Source: Pseudomonas shirazensis (GTDB taxonomy: Bacteria > Pseudomonadota > Gammaproteobacteria > Pseudomonadales > Pseudomonadaceae). From it: 64,000 nucleotides of DNA. Below, one piece after another: positions 10,206-19,783 of this stretch. The stretch spans positions 908,001-972,000 of the forward strand of contig NZ_JABWRD020000002.1 of NCBI RefSeq assembly GCF_014268785.2, in the 5' to 3' direction. Both the position numbers and the translations under genes were made by a program. Each line of letters opens with the position of its first letter. Positions within the stretch are counted from its first letter, which is position 1. The notes beneath the pieces are model-generated. The model saw only the letters and a list, made by a program, of their open reading frames with translations. It ran no database searches and was not told the DNA's origin.

Positions 10206-10775
10206 ATGAAAAACCTCACTCCGAGTTACCTCAAGCATCAGTTCCTGATCGCCATGCCACACATGGCCGATCCGAACTTTGCCCAGACCCTGACCTATAT
10301 CGTTGAGCACAACGCCAATGGCGCCATGGGCCTGGTGGTCAACCGGCCGCAGGAACTCAACCTGGCAGACATCCTCGAGCAGTTGCGCCCGGACGAGGAA
10401 CCTCCATTGAGTACCCTGCAGGTACCGATCTACATCGGCGGGCCGGTACAGACCGACCGCGGCTTCGTTCTGCACAGCAGCGAGCGCAGCTATGAGGCCA
10501 CCATCGAGCTCGAAGGCCTGTCACTGTCGACCTCGCAGGATGTGCTGTTTGCCCTGGCCAACGGCGAAGGCCCGGCGCAGAGCCTGATCACTCTCGGTTA
10601 CGCGGGTTGGGAAGCCGGCCAGCTGGAAGCCGAACTTGCCGACAACGCCTGGCTCAACTGCCCATTCGACCCTGAAATCATCTTCAGCCTGGCCAGCGAC
10701 CAGCGCCTGAGTGCGGCAGCAGCGTCGCTGGGCATCAACCTCAGCCTGCTGACCAGCCAGGCAGGTCACGCCTGA
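10206..10775 (+). CDS. yqgE: YqgE/AlgH family protein
   Basis: 189 aa UPF0301 protein; biochemical role unknown. The start MKNLTPSYLKHQFLIAMPHM is chosen over an in-frame ATG at 10146 because it gives the normal family length and N-terminus. Signature blocks are NGAMGLVVNRP, YIGGPVQTDRGFVLH and LGYAGWEAGQLEAEL. The stop overlaps the ruvX start by one base, so the two genes are coupled, a pairing conserved across gammaproteobacteria. Confidence 0.93.
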   Translation: MKNLTPSYLKHQFLIAMPHMADPNFAQTLTYIVEHNANGAMGLVVNRPQELNLADILEQLRPDEEPPLSTLQVPIYIGGPVQTDRGFVLHSSERSYEATIELEGLSLSTSQDVLFALANGEGPAQSLITLGYAGWEAGQLEAELADNAWLNCPFDPEIIFSLASDQRLSAAAASLGINLSLLTSQAGHA

Positions 10776-11206
10776 TGGCCGAGGTGCGCCTGCTGCTGGG
10801 CTTTGACTACGGCACCAAACAGATCGGCGTCGCGGTTGGCCAGGTCATCACCGGCCAGGCCCGCGAGCTGTGCACCCTGCGTGCCCAGGACGGTATTCCG
10901 GATTGGGCCCAGGTGGAAAAACTGATCAAGGAGTGGAAACCCGACGCTATCGTCGTTGGCCTGCCGCTGAACATGGACGGCACCCCCAGCGAGATGAGCG
11001 CCCGCGCGCAGAAGTTCGCCAACCGCCTGCACGGCCGCTACAACCTACCGGTGCACACCCACGACGAGCGCCTGACCACCTTCGAAGCCAAGGGTGAGCG
11101 CATGGCCCGTGGCGGTCAGCGTGGTACCTATCGAGACAACCCGGTCGACGCCATCGCCGCCGCGCTGCTCCTGCAGGGCTGGCTGGAGGCTAATACCGGT
11201 CACTGA
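10775..11206 (+). CDS. ruvX: RuvX/YqgF, Holliday-junction-resolvase-like protein
   Basis: 143 aa RNase H-fold protein, implicated in 16S rRNA 5' processing and RNA/DNA cleavage in relatives. The N-terminal strand LLGFDYGTKQIGVAVGQ carries the first catalytic Asp. The GLPLNMDGTPSEMS and HDERLTT motifs, and D near NPVDAIAA, supply the remaining acidic residues. Starts in the stop codon of yqgE. Confidence 0.94.
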   Translation: MAEVRLLLGFDYGTKQIGVAVGQVITGQARELCTLRAQDGIPDWAQVEKLIKEWKPDAIVVGLPLNMDGTPSEMSARAQKFANRLHGRYNLPVHTHDERLTTFEAKGERMARGGQRGTYRDNPVDAIAAALLLQGWLEANTGH

Positions 11207-11257
11207 TTCTACCTTTCGCTTTGCCGCCGGGTCTGCCGGCGCCCCGAGGAGCACGCA

Positions 11258-11776
11258 ATGAGCCTACCCAACCCCGCCGAGTTGATCCGGCAGATGGCCG
11301 TCGACCTTCGCGCCCACCTGGCCCGCCGCAACATTGCCGAGCCGCGCTTCATCGGCATCCGCACCGGTGGTGTGTGGGTCGCTCAGGCGCTGCAGCAGGA
11401 GCTTGCCGACAGCAGCCCGCTGGGCACCCTGGATGTGTCGTTCTATCGCGACGACTTCAGCCAGAACGGCCTGCACCCGCAAGTGCGCCCCTCTGAGCTG
11501 CCGTTCGAGGTAGAAGGCCAGCACCTGGTACTGGTCGATGACGTGCTGATGAGCGGGCGCACCATCCGCGCTGCCCTCAACGAACTGTTCGATTATGGCC
11601 GCCCGGCCAGCGTCACCCTGGTGTGCCTGCTCGATCTGGATGCCGGCGAACTGCCGATCCGGCCCAACGTGCTCGGCGCCACGCTGTCACTGGCAGCCCA
11701 TGAGCGGGTAAAATTGACCGGCCCGGCCCCGCTCGCCCTCGAGCGCCAGGACCTTGCTACCGCTTCCGCCCTTTAA
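11258..11776 (+). CDS. pyrR: PyrR, pyrimidine operon regulator / uracil phosphoribosyltransferase
   Basis: 172 aa type-I phosphoribosyltransferase-fold protein. The PRPP-binding motif [18 protein letters not shown] is intact and IGIRTGG is near the N-terminus. A GAGGAG site precedes the ATG. In Bacillus PyrR is an RNA-binding attenuator; in pseudomonads it lies first in pyrR-pyrB-pyrC' and its regulatory mode is less certain. I saw no classical attenuator upstream. Twelve bases separate it from pyrB. Confidence 0.95.
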   Translation: MSLPNPAELIRQMAVDLRAHLARRNIAEPRFIGIRTGGVWVAQALQQELADSSPLGTLDVSFYRDDFSQNGLHPQVRPSELPFEVEGQHLVLVDDVLMSGRTIRAALNELFDYGRPASVTLVCLLDLDAGELPIRPNVLGATLSLAAHERVKLTGPAPLALERQDLATASAL

Positions 11777-11788
11777 GAGTCCCCTGCG

Positions 11789-12793
11789 ATGACGCCACTC
11801 GACGCCAAGCGCCCGCTGCAGCTCAATGATCAGGGCCAGCTGCGCCACTTCCTCTCGCTTGATGGTTTGCCCCGCGAACTGCTCACCGAGATTCTCGACA
11901 CTGCCGACTCGTTTCTTGAAGTCGGCGACCGGGCAGTGAAGAAAGTCCCGTTGCTGCGCGGCAAGACCGTGTGCAACGTGTTCTTCGAAAACTCCACCCG
12001 CACCCGCACCACTTTTGAGCTGGCGGCCCAGCGGCTGTCGGCCGACGTCATCAGCCTGAACGTATCGACCTCCTCGACCAGCAAGGGCGAGACCCTGTTC
12101 GACACCCTGCGCAACCTTGAGGCCATGGCCGCCGACATGTTCGTCGTGCGCCACTCCGACTCGGGCGCGGCGCACTTCATCGCCGAGCACGTGTGCCCGG
12201 ACGTTGCCGTGATCAACGGTGGCGACGGCCGCCACGCGCACCCGACCCAGGGCATGCTCGACATGCTCGCCATTCGCCGCCACAAAGGCAGCTTCGAGAA
12301 CCTCTCGGTAGCCATCGTCGGCGATATCCTGCACTCGCGGGTGGCCCGCTCCGACATGCTCGCGCTGAAGACCCTGGGTTGCCCGGACATCCGCGTGATC
12401 GGCCCGAAAACCCTGATCCCGGTGGGCATCGAACAGTACGGCGTAAAGGTCTACACCGACCTCGCCGAAGGCCTCAAGGACGTCGACGTGGTGATCATGC
12501 TGCGCCTGCAGCGTGAGCGCATGGCCGGCGGCCTGCTGCCCAGCGAAGGCGAGTTCTACCGCCTGTTCGGCCTGACCACCGCGCGCCTGGCCGGCGCCAA
12601 ACCGGATGCCATCGTCATGCATCCGGGGCCGATCAACCGCGGCGTCGAGATCGAATCGGCAGTCGCCGACGGTAAACATTCGGTAATCCTCAACCAGGTC
12701 ACCTACGGCATCGCCGTGCGCATGGCGGTGCTGTCGATGGCCATGAGCGGGCAGAACACGCAACGACAACTGGACCAGGAGCACGCCCTGTGA
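11789..12793 (+). CDS. pyrB: Aspartate carbamoyltransferase catalytic chain
   Basis: Condenses carbamoyl phosphate and aspartate in de novo pyrimidine synthesis. 334 aa. The carbamoyl-phosphate site [13 protein letters not shown] and the [10 protein letters not shown] loop are intact, and HPGPINRG lies near the C-terminus. No pyrI is adjacent. It overlaps pyrC' by four bases (GTGA). Pseudomonas ATCase is known as a dodecamer of PyrB with the inactive PyrC' subunit, which matches this pairing. Confidence 0.97.
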   Translation: MTPLDAKRPLQLNDQGQLRHFLSLDGLPRELLTEILDTADSFLEVGDRAVKKVPLLRGKTVCNVFFENSTRTRTTFELAAQRLSADVISLNVSTSSTSKGETLFDTLRNLEAMAADMFVVRHSDSGAAHFIAEHVCPDVAVINGGDGRHAHPTQGMLDMLAIRRHKGSFENLSVAIVGDILHSRVARSDMLALKTLGCPDIRVIGPKTLIPVGIEQYGVKVYTDLAEGLKDVDVVIMLRLQRERMAGGLLPSEGEFYRLFGLTTARLAGAKPDAIVMHPGPINRGVEIESAVADGKHSVILNQVTYGIAVRMAVLSMAMSGQNTQRQLDQEHAL

Positions 12794-14061
12794 GCATCAG
12801 TATTCTTGGCGCCCGGGTCATCGATCCGATTAGCGGCCTGGACAGCATCAGCGACCTGCACCTGGAAGCGGGCAAGATCGTCGCCATCGGCGCCGCCCCG
12901 GCCGGTTTCAGCGCCAGCCGCAGTATCGACGCCAACGGCCTGGTCGCCGCACCGGGCCTGGTCGACCTCGACGTCGCCCTGCGCGAGCCGGGCTACAGCC
13001 GCAAGGGCAACATCGCCAGCGAAACCCGCGCGGCCGTCGCCGGTGGCGTCACCAGCCTGTGCTGCCCACCGCAGACCAAGCCGGTGCTGGACACCTCGGC
13101 AGTGGCCGAGCTGGTGCTCGACCGTGCCCGTGAAGCCGGCAACAGCAAGGTCTACCCGATCGGCGCCCTGACCAAGGGCCTTGAAGGCGAGCAACTGGCC
13201 GAGCTGGTGGCCCTGCGTGATACCGGCTGCGTAGCATTTGGCAACGGTTTGAAGCAGATCCCCAACAACCGCACCCTGGCGCGCGCGCTGGAGTACGCCG
13301 CCACCTTCGACCTGACCGTGGTGTTCCACTCCCAGGACCATGACCTGGCCCTCGGCGGGCTGGCCCACGAAGGTGCGATGGCCAGCTTCCTCGGCTTGCC
13401 CGGCATCCCGGAAAGCGCCGAAACCGTCGCCCTGGCGCGCAACCTGCTGCTGGTCGAGCAAAGTGGCGTGCGTGCGCACTTCACCCAGATCACCAGCGCC
13501 CGCGGCGCCCGCCTGATTGCCCAGGCGCAGGCACTGGGCCTGCCGGTCACGGCCGACGTGGCGTTGTACCAGCTGATCCTCACCGACGAGGCGCTGCGCG
13601 ACTTCTCCAGCCTGTACCACGTGCAGCCACCGCTGCGCACCGCGGCGGATCGCGATGGCCTGCGTGAAGCGGTCAAGTCGGGGGTGATCCAGGCGATTTC
13701 CAGCCATCACCAGCCGCACGAGCGCGATGCCAAGCTGGCGCCGTTTGGCGCGACCGAGCCCGGGATCAGCAGTGTCGAGCTGTTGCTGCCGTTGGCGATG
13801 ACGCTGGTCGAGGATGGCCTGCTGGATCTGCCGACCTTGCTTGCGCGCCTGACCAGCGGGCCTGCCCAGGCGCTGCGCTTGCCGGCAGGTGAGCTGAAGG
13901 TTGGCGGTGCGGCGGATCTGGTGTTGTTTGATCCAAAGGCCTCGACCGTGGCCGGTGAGCATTGGCTGTCGCGCGGCGACAACTGCCCGTTCATCGGCCA
14001 CTGCCTGCCGAGTGCGGTGCGTTATACCCTAGTGGATGGCCACATCTGTCACGAAGCCTGA
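12790..14061 (+). CDS. pyrC': PyrC', dihydroorotase-like non-catalytic ATCase subunit
   Basis: 423 aa amidohydrolase-fold protein starting at a GTG inside the pyrB stop. The dihydroorotase metal motif D-x-H-x-H-L-R-E-P-G reads [10 protein letters not shown] here, so both N-terminal zinc histidines are gone. This agrees with the known inactive PyrC' that holds together the Pseudomonas ATCase holoenzyme; the active PyrC must be elsewhere. The rest of the fold, including the C-terminal ADLVLFDP block, is well kept. Confidence 0.93.
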   Translation: MSISILGARVIDPISGLDSISDLHLEAGKIVAIGAAPAGFSASRSIDANGLVAAPGLVDLDVALREPGYSRKGNIASETRAAVAGGVTSLCCPPQTKPVLDTSAVAELVLDRAREAGNSKVYPIGALTKGLEGEQLAELVALRDTGCVAFGNGLKQIPNNRTLARALEYAATFDLTVVFHSQDHDLALGGLAHEGAMASFLGLPGIPESAETVALARNLLLVEQSGVRAHFTQITSARGARLIAQAQALGLPVTADVALYQLILTDEALRDFSSLYHVQPPLRTAADRDGLREAVKSGVIQAISSHHQPHERDAKLAPFGATEPGISSVELLLPLAMTLVEDGLLDLPTLLARLTSGPAQALRLPAGELKVGGAADLVLFDPKASTVAGEHWLSRGDNCPFIGHCLPSAVRYTLVDGHICHEA

Positions 14062-14103
14062 GGCTTGGCGCGGCCGTTCCTGCACCGACCGCGAACACCG
14101 CGA

Positions 14104-14240
14104 TCTGTAGGAGCGGCCTTGCCGGGGCGCCGGACCGGTCCGAAAGGCCCGCACAGCGGGGCCGGCGATGTCGGCGGCGAAGCTAAAAATCTGGGGCCAC
14201 TCCGCGACCCTTTCGCGACACGAGGCCGCTCCTGCGCCGA
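14104..14240. repeat. REP-like palindromic element, two inverted units
   Basis: A forward unit at 14107-14166 begins GTAGGAGCGGCCTTGCCGGG and ends in a GGCCCGC/GCGGGGCC stem. A second unit at about 14195-14240 is in the opposite orientation (CGCGACACGAGGCCGCTCC). Units sharing GGAGCGGCCTTG recur at 16328, 32659, 41816 and 55570 in this window. The pattern is that of dispersed P. putida REP/BIME sequences. Confidence 0.8.
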
Positions 14241-14296
14241 CCGCGTACCCCATCGGGCATCGCTTGGGCCTGAAGCCAACCATCCATCCGCCAAGG

Positions 14297-14324
14297 TTGA
14301 AATCTTTCCCCCCTCCCCCCATAT
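14297..14324 (+). promoter_or_regulatory. Putative sigma-32 (RpoH) promoter of hslVU
   Basis: TTGAAA at 14297-14302, a 14-nt spacer, and CCCCATAT at 14317-14324. This closely matches the RpoH consensus (CTTGAAA, 12-17 nt, CCCCATnT). It lies about 45 bases before the hslV start, as expected for a heat-shock protease operon. Confidence 0.85.
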
Positions 14325-14369
14325 GAGTCTGCATCAGGCATTTTCGCCCCGCTGCGTGGAGACTCTCCC

Positions 14370-14900
14370 TTGACTACCATCGTTTCAGTCCGCCGCCACG
14401 GCAAAGTCGTCATGGCGGGCGACGGCCAGGTATCCCTCGGCAACACCGTGATGAAAGGCAACGCGAAAAAAGTCCGCCGCCTGTACCACGGTCAGGTCAT
14501 TGCAGGCTTCGCCGGGGCCACTGCCGATGCCTTCACCCTGTTCGAGCGCTTCGAAGGCCAGCTGGAAAAACACCAGGGTCACCTGGTTCGCGCCGCCGTC
14601 GAACTGGCCAAGGAATGGCGTACCGACCGCTCCCTGAGCCGCCTCGAAGCCATGCTCGCCGTGGCCAACAAGGACGCCTCGCTGATCATCACCGGCAACG
14701 GTGACGTGGTCGAGCCAGAAGACGGCCTGATCGCCATGGGTTCTGGCGGCGCCTTCGCCCAGGCCGCTGCCCGCGCACTACTGAACAAGACTGAGCTGTC
14801 GGCTCGCGAAATCGCCGAAACCGCGCTGCACATCGCCGGTGACATCTGCGTGTTCACCAACCACAACCTGACCATCGAGGAGCAGGACCTGGCCGAGTGA
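14370..14900 (+). CDS. hslV: HslV, peptidase subunit of the HslUV protease
   Basis: Proteasome-like threonine peptidase forming a double hexamer with HslU. 176 aa. Begins at a TTG (M-TTIVSVRR), so the nucleophile Thr is residue 2, exposed after Met removal. GGAGA stands seven bases upstream. Conserved blocks include [29 protein letters not shown] and [14 protein letters not shown]. Followed by a short hairpin and then hslU. Confidence 0.97.
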   Translation: MTTIVSVRRHGKVVMAGDGQVSLGNTVMKGNAKKVRRLYHGQVIAGFAGATADAFTLFERFEGQLEKHQGHLVRAAVELAKEWRTDRSLSRLEAMLAVANKDASLIITGNGDVVEPEDGLIAMGSGGAFAQAAARALLNKTELSAREIAETALHIAGDICVFTNHNLTIEEQDLAE

Positions 14901-14914
14901 TCAGTTGTTCTGGC

Positions 14915-14937
14915 GTCCCGCTCAGCGCGGGACTTTT
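14915..14937 (+). terminator. Hairpin plus T-tract between hslV and hslU
   Basis: GTCCCGC-TCAGC-GCGGGAC followed by TTTT. A weak rho-independent terminator, or an attenuating/processing hairpin that could set the hslV:hslU ratio. Confidence 0.6.
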
Positions 14938-14973
14938 CCACACTGATTACTGTGCCTGAGGACCGAATAGATC

Positions 14974-16320
14974 ATGTCCATGACCCCCCGCGAAATCGTC
15001 CACGAACTCAACCGCCATATCATCGGCCAGGACGACGCCAAGCGCGCCGTCGCCATTGCCCTGCGCAACCGCTGGCGGCGCATGCAGCTGCCGGCTGAGC
15101 TGCGCGCTGAAGTTACCCCGAAAAACATCCTGATGATCGGTCCGACCGGCGTCGGCAAAACCGAGATCGCCCGTCGCCTGGCCAAGCTGGCCAACGCGCC
15201 GTTCATCAAGGTCGAAGCGACCAAGTTCACCGAAGTCGGCTACGTTGGCCGCGACGTCGAGTCGATCATTCGCGACCTCGCCGACGCTGCGTTGAAGCTG
15301 TTCCGTGAGCAGGAAATCATCCGTGTGCGCCATCGCGCCGAAGATGCCGCCGAAGACCGGATACTTGATGCACTGCTGCCACAGGCCCGCAGCGCCAGCA
15401 GCTTTGCCGAAGAAGCCGCGCCGTCGAGCAGCGATACCAACACCCGTCAGCTGTTCCGCAAGCGCCTGCGCGAAGGCCAGCTGGACGACAAGGAAATCGA
15501 GATCGAAGTAGCCGAGAGCATGGGCGTCGACATCGCCGCTCCGCCCGGCATGGAAGAGATGACCAACCAGCTGCAGAGCCTGTTCGCCAACATGGGCAAG
15601 GGCAAGCGCAAGTCGCGCAAACTCAAGGTCAAGGAAGCGCTGAAGATGGTCCGCGAAGAAGAAGCGGGCCGCCTGGTCAACGAAGAAGAGCTCAAGGCCA
15701 AGGCCCTCGAAGCGGTCGAGCAGCACGGTATCGTGTTCATCGACGAGATCGACAAGGTGGCCAAGCGCGGCAATGTCGGCGGCGCCGATGTCTCCCGTGA
15801 AGGCGTACAGCGCGACCTGCTGCCGCTGATCGAAGGCTGCACGGTCAACACCAAGCTGGGTATGGTCAAGACCGACCACATCCTGTTCATCGCCTCCGGT
15901 GCATTCCACCTGAGCAAGCCGAGCGACCTGGTACCCGAGCTGCAAGGCCGTCTGCCGATCCGCGTCGAACTCAAGGCGCTGACCCCGGAAGACTTCGAGC
16001 GCATCCTGCAGGAGCCGCACGCGTCGCTGACCGAACAGTACCGCGAGCTGCTCAAGACCGAAGGCCTCACCATCGAGTTCGCGGCCGACGGCATCAAGCG
16101 TCTGGCCGAGATTGCCTATCAGGTCAACGAGAAGACCGAGAATATCGGTGCGCGTCGTTTGCACACCCTGCTTGAACGTCTGCTCGAAGAGGTTTCGTTC
16201 AGTGCTGGCGACCTGGCCAGCGCGCATGACGACACGCCGATCCGGATTGACGCCGAGTACGTCAACGGCCATCTGGGTGAGCTGGCGCAGAACGAAGATC
16301 TGTCGCGGTATATTCTGTAA
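14974..16320 (+). CDS. hslU: HslU, ATPase subunit of the HslUV protease
   Basis: AAA+ unfoldase of the HslUV protease. 448 aa. Walker [16 protein letters not shown] is near residue 57 and Walker [14 protein letters not shown] in the middle. The I-domain lies between them. The C-terminus ends in LSRYIL, the tail that inserts into HslV. Downstream lies a REP-like palindrome that may act as the operon terminator. Confidence 0.98.
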   Translation: MSMTPREIVHELNRHIIGQDDAKRAVAIALRNRWRRMQLPAELRAEVTPKNILMIGPTGVGKTEIARRLAKLANAPFIKVEATKFTEVGYVGRDVESIIRDLADAALKLFREQEIIRVRHRAEDAAEDRILDALLPQARSASSFAEEAAPSSSDTNTRQLFRKRLREGQLDDKEIEIEVAESMGVDIAAPPGMEEMTNQLQSLFANMGKGKRKSRKLKVKEALKMVREEEAGRLVNEEELKAKALEAVEQHGIVFIDEIDKVAKRGNVGGADVSREGVQRDLLPLIEGCTVNTKLGMVKTDHILFIASGAFHLSKPSDLVPELQGRLPIRVELKALTPEDFERILQEPHASLTEQYRELLKTEGLTIEFAADGIKRLAEIAYQVNEKTENIGARRLHTLLERLLEEVSFSAGDLASAHDDTPIRIDAEYVNGHLGELAQNEDLSRYIL

Positions 16321-16327
16321 GACCGTC

Positions 16328-16374
16328 GGGGGCCGCTTTGCGGCCCTTTCGCGACACAAGGCCGCTCCTACAGA
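16328..16374. repeat. REP-like unit downstream of hslU
   Basis: GGGCCGC-TTT-GCGGCCC stem followed by CTTTCGCGACACAAGGCCGC, the same unit seen at 41816 in the same orientation. It starts eight bases after the hslU stop and ends before the DUF971 gene, so it may also end or stabilise the hslVU transcript. Confidence 0.75.
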
Positions 16375-16385
16375 GATCCTGACCC

Positions 16386-16763
16386 ATGCCCCGCCTGCCC
16401 ACCGCCATCAACCTGCACAAAGCCTCGAAAACCCTCGCCCTGACCTACGCCCCCGGCGAGGTCTACCATCTGCCCGCCGAATTCCTGCGGGTGCACTCGC
16501 CTTCCGCCGAGGTCCAGGGCCACGGCAAACCCATCCTGCAATTCGGCAAGATCAACGTCGGCCTCATCGGCGTGGAACCGGCCGGCCAATATGCACTGAA
16601 ATTGATCTTCGACGACGGCCATGACAGCGGATTGTTCACCTGGGAATACCTCGAACAACTCAGCCTGCGTCAGGCCGAGCTGTGGGCCGACTATCTCGAC
16701 GAGCTGCGCAAGGCCGGCAAATCTCGCGACCCTGCCGAATCGGTGGTCAAGCTGATGCTCTAG
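16386..16763 (+). CDS. DUF971 family protein
   Basis: 125 aa. DUF971 resembles the N-terminal domain of gamma-butyrobetaine hydroxylases and is associated with Fe-S cluster or P-loop proteins in some genomes. Its own function is unknown. The segment LPAEFLRVHSPSAEVQGHG and the FDDGHDSGLFTWEYL motif are typical. Plus strand between hslU and phaC1, a common Pseudomonas arrangement. Confidence 0.85.
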   Translation: MPRLPTAINLHKASKTLALTYAPGEVYHLPAEFLRVHSPSAEVQGHGKPILQFGKINVGLIGVEPAGQYALKLIFDDGHDSGLFTWEYLEQLSLRQAELWADYLDELRKAGKSRDPAESVVKLML

Positions 16764-17115
16764 CGCAAGGATTGTCATGTTTAGAGCGCATTTTCTAATT
16801 TGCTCTGCTTGAATGGCTTGATGCCAGCCAGGGTTTGGGCTGTCTTGCGCAATACATGAAAGTCGGGTAACCAATGGAGCTGGCAAGCTCCCTGCATTGC
16901 ATTCAGCCAAGCAGGGCCGAGCCGGTTGTTGTAGAGGTCGCGAGCGAAAGCAGGCTGTCTTCACACGCAGAATCCCCCGCAGCTCATCACCACTACGCAT
17001 CCGCTCGCCGCAGCGCTGTTCCTTATCACTGGTCACCCGAGCGATCTGTACCGGCATGTGCTGTGTATCTGCCTCAGCCAGCCGGTACTCGTCTCAGGAC
17101 AACGGAGCGTCGTAG
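16764..17115 (+). promoter_or_regulatory. phaC1 upstream region with candidate PhaD operator
   Basis: 352 bases without a gene. At 16783-16806 AGAGC...GCTCT flanks TTCTAATTT. The string TTCTAATTT followed by TCTGC recurs, inverted, before phaI at 23419-23433. PhaD is known to act on both the phaC1 and phaI promoters, so this shared element is the best candidate operator. Nothing else recognisable in the gap. Confidence 0.55.
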
Positions 17116-18795
17116 ATGAGTAACAAGAACAACGATGACTTGCAGCGCCAGGCCTCGGAAAACACCCTGGGCCTGAACCCGATCATCGGCATTCGCCGCA
17201 AGGATCTGCTCAGCACGGCGCGTACGGTGTTGCGCCAGGCCATTCGCCAGCCGTTGCACAGCGCCAAGCACGTCGCTCACTTTGGCCTGGAACTGAAAAA
17301 CGTGCTGCTGGGCAAGTCCAGCCTGCAACCGGCCGGCGACGACCGCCGCTTCAATGACCCAGCCTGGCAACAAAACCCGCTGTACCGACGCTACCTGCAG
17401 ACCTACCTGGCCTGGCGCCAGGAGCTCAACGACTGGATCAGCACCAGCGACCTGTCGCCACAGGACATCAGCCGCGGCCAGTTCGTCATCGGCCTGATGA
17501 CCGAGGCCATGTCGCCGACCAATACCCTGTCCAACCCGCAAGCGGTCAAACGCTTCTTCGAAACCGGCGGCAAGAGCCTGCTCGATGGCATGTCCAACCT
17601 GGCCAAGGACATGGTCAGCAATGGCGGTATGCCCAGCCAGGTCAACAAGGACGCGTTCGAAGTGGGCAAGAACCTCGGCACCAGCGAAGGCGCAGTGGTG
17701 TTTCGCAACGACGTGCTCGAGCTGATCCAGTACCGGCCGATCACCGAACAAGTGCACGCACGGCCGTTGCTGGTGGTGCCGCCGCAGATCAACAAGTTCT
17801 ACGTCTTCGACCTGAGCCCGGACAAGAGCTTGGCGCGCTTTTGCCTGCGCTCGCACCAGCAGACCTTCATCATCAGCTGGCGCAACCCGACCAAGGCCCA
17901 GCGCGAATGGGGCCTGTCGACCTACATCGATGCGCTCAAGGAAGCGGTCGACGCGGTGCTGGCGATCACCGGCAGCAAGGACCTGAACATGCTCGGGGCC
18001 TGTTCCGGCGGCATCACCTGCACCGCGCTGGTCGGCCACTACGCCGCGCTCGGCGAGAACAAGGTCAACGCTCTGACCCTGCTGGTCAGCGTGCTCGACA
18101 CCACCATGGACAACCAGGTCGCGCTGTTTGTCGATGAGCAGACCCTGGAGTCAGCCAAGCGCCACTCCTACCAGGCCGGCGTACTCGAAGGCAGCGACAT
18201 GGCCAAGGTGTTTGCCTGGATGCGCCCCAATGACCTGATCTGGAACTACTGGGTCAACAACTACCTGCTTGGCAACGAGCCGCCAGTGTTCGACATCCTG
18301 TTCTGGAACAACGACACCACGCGCTTGCCGGCGGCCTTCCACGGCGACCTGATAGAGATGTTCAAGAACAACCCGCTGACCCGCCCGCAAGCGTTGGAAG
18401 TGTGCGGCACGGCCATCGACCTCAAGCAAGTCAAGTGCGATATCTACAGCCTGGCCGGCACCGCCGACCACATCACGCCGTGGCAGGCCTGCTACCGCTC
18501 GGCGCATCTGTTCGGTGGCAAGATCGAGTTCGTGTTGTCCAGCAGCGGCCACATCCAGAGCATCCTCAACCCGCCAGGCAACCCCAAGGCGCGCTTCATG
18601 ACCGGTGAAGATCGCCCGGACAGCCCGCTGGCCTGGCAGGAAAACGCCATCAAGCACGCCGACTCCTGGTGGCTGCACTGGCAAGCCTGGCTCGGCGAGC
18701 GTGCGGGCGAGCTGAAAAAAGCACCAGCGCGGCTGGGCAATCGGGCCTATGTCGCCGGCGAAGCTGCACCGGGCACCTACGTTCACGAACGTTGA
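17116..18795 (+). CDS. phaC1: Class II (mcl) PHA synthase 1
   Basis: Polymerises (R)-3-hydroxyacyl-CoA of medium chain length into PHA on granule surfaces. 559 aa, the standard length. The lipase-like box GACSGG carries the catalytic Cys at residue 296. The fold is alpha/beta-hydrolase, with SGHIQSILNPPGNPKA holding the His of the triad. First gene of phaC1-phaZ-phaC2-phaD. Confidence 0.98.
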   Translation: MSNKNNDDLQRQASENTLGLNPIIGIRRKDLLSTARTVLRQAIRQPLHSAKHVAHFGLELKNVLLGKSSLQPAGDDRRFNDPAWQQNPLYRRYLQTYLAWRQELNDWISTSDLSPQDISRGQFVIGLMTEAMSPTNTLSNPQAVKRFFETGGKSLLDGMSNLAKDMVSNGGMPSQVNKDAFEVGKNLGTSEGAVVFRNDVLELIQYRPITEQVHARPLLVVPPQINKFYVFDLSPDKSLARFCLRSHQQTFIISWRNPTKAQREWGLSTYIDALKEAVDAVLAITGSKDLNMLGACSGGITCTALVGHYAALGENKVNALTLLVSVLDTTMDNQVALFVDEQTLESAKRHSYQAGVLEGSDMAKVFAWMRPNDLIWNYWVNNYLLGNEPPVFDILFWNNDTTRLPAAFHGDLIEMFKNNPLTRPQALEVCGTAIDLKQVKCDIYSLAGTADHITPWQACYRSAHLFGGKIEFVLSSSGHIQSILNPPGNPKARFMTGEDRPDSPLAWQENAIKHADSWWLHWQAWLGERAGELKKAPARLGNRAYVAGEAAPGTYVHER

Positions 18796-18850
18796 GCATG
18801 ACCGCTACGGCCTAGCGCCGTGGCGCTTCGTTCCTCACAGAGTTTCGCGC

Positions 18851-19702
18851 ATGCCGCAACCCTATGTTTTTCGCACCGTCGAGCTGGACGACCAGTCCAT
18901 CCGCACGGCGGTTCGCCCAGGCAAGCCGCACCTGACGCCGTTGCTGATCTTCAACGGCATCGGCGCCAACCTTGAGCTGGTGTTTCCATTCATCGAGGCA
19001 CTTGACCCGGACCTCGAGGTAATTGCCTTCGACGTGCCCGGCGTGGGCGGCTCATCGACGCCGCGCCAGCCATATCGCTTTCCTGGCCTGGCCAAGCTGA
19101 CCGCGCGCATGCTCGACTACCTCGACTACGGCCAGGTCAACGTCATCGGCGTGTCCTGGGGCGGCGCCCTCGCCCAGCAATTCGCCCATGATTACCCCGA
19201 GCGCTGCAAGAAGCTGGTGCTGGCGGCCACGGCGGCCGGCGCGGTGATGGTGCCGGGCAAGCCCAAGGTGCTGTGGATGATGGCCAGCCCGCGGCGTTAT
19301 GTGCAGCCATCCCATGTGATGCGTATCGCCCCGCTGATCTACGGCGGCGCGTTTCGCCGCGACCCGCAACTGGCTGCCCGGCATGCCGCAAAAGTGCGTT
19401 CGGGCGGCAAGCTAGGTTATTACTGGCAACTGTTCGCCGGACTTGGCTGGACCAGCATTCACTGGCTGCACAAGATCAGCCAGCCGACCCTGGTGCTGGC
19501 CGGTGACGATGACCCGTTGATTCCACTGATCAACATGCGCCTGCTGGCCTGGCGCATCCCCAACGCCCAGTTGCACATCATCGACGACGGCCACTTGTTC
19601 CTGATTACCCGAGCCGAAGCGGTGGCGCCGATCATCATGAAGTTTCTCGAGCAGGAACGGCAGCGCGCACGGATGCACCCGCGCCCCGCCAGCGGCACCT
19701 AG
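18851..19702 (+). CDS. phaZ: Intracellular mcl-PHA depolymerase
   Basis: Alpha/beta-hydrolase that releases 3-hydroxyalkanoate monomers from stored PHA. 283 aa from MPQPYVFRTVELD, the length of the characterised P. putida enzyme; an upstream in-frame ATG lies within phaC1 and is rejected. Nucleophile Ser102 is in GVSWGG. AGDDDPLIPL holds the acid and DDGHLFLI the His. Lies between the two synthases, allowing simultaneous synthesis and turnover. Confidence 0.97.
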   Translation: MPQPYVFRTVELDDQSIRTAVRPGKPHLTPLLIFNGIGANLELVFPFIEALDPDLEVIAFDVPGVGGSSTPRQPYRFPGLAKLTARMLDYLDYGQVNVIGVSWGGALAQQFAHDYPERCKKLVLAATAAGAVMVPGKPKVLWMMASPRRYVQPSHVMRIAPLIYGGAFRRDPQLAARHAAKVRSGGKLGYYWQLFAGLGWTSIHWLHKISQPTLVLAGDDDPLIPLINMRLLAWRIPNAQLHIIDDGHLFLITRAEAVAPIIMKFLEQERQRARMHPRPASGT

Positions 19703-19783
19703 CAACGCCTGTGCATCTGGCGGGGCAGTGACGCCGCGACCGCGCTGGTGCAACCGACGCCATCACAACGAGGGAGTGTTGTC

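Larger units (their letters stand above)
14062..14369. promoter_or_regulatory. pyrC'-hslV intergenic region
   Basis: 308 bases without a gene. The first part holds two inverted REP-like units (14104-14240). The distal part holds the hslV heat-shock promoter (14297-14324) and a GGAGA ribosome-binding site at 14358-14362. Confidence 0.7.
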
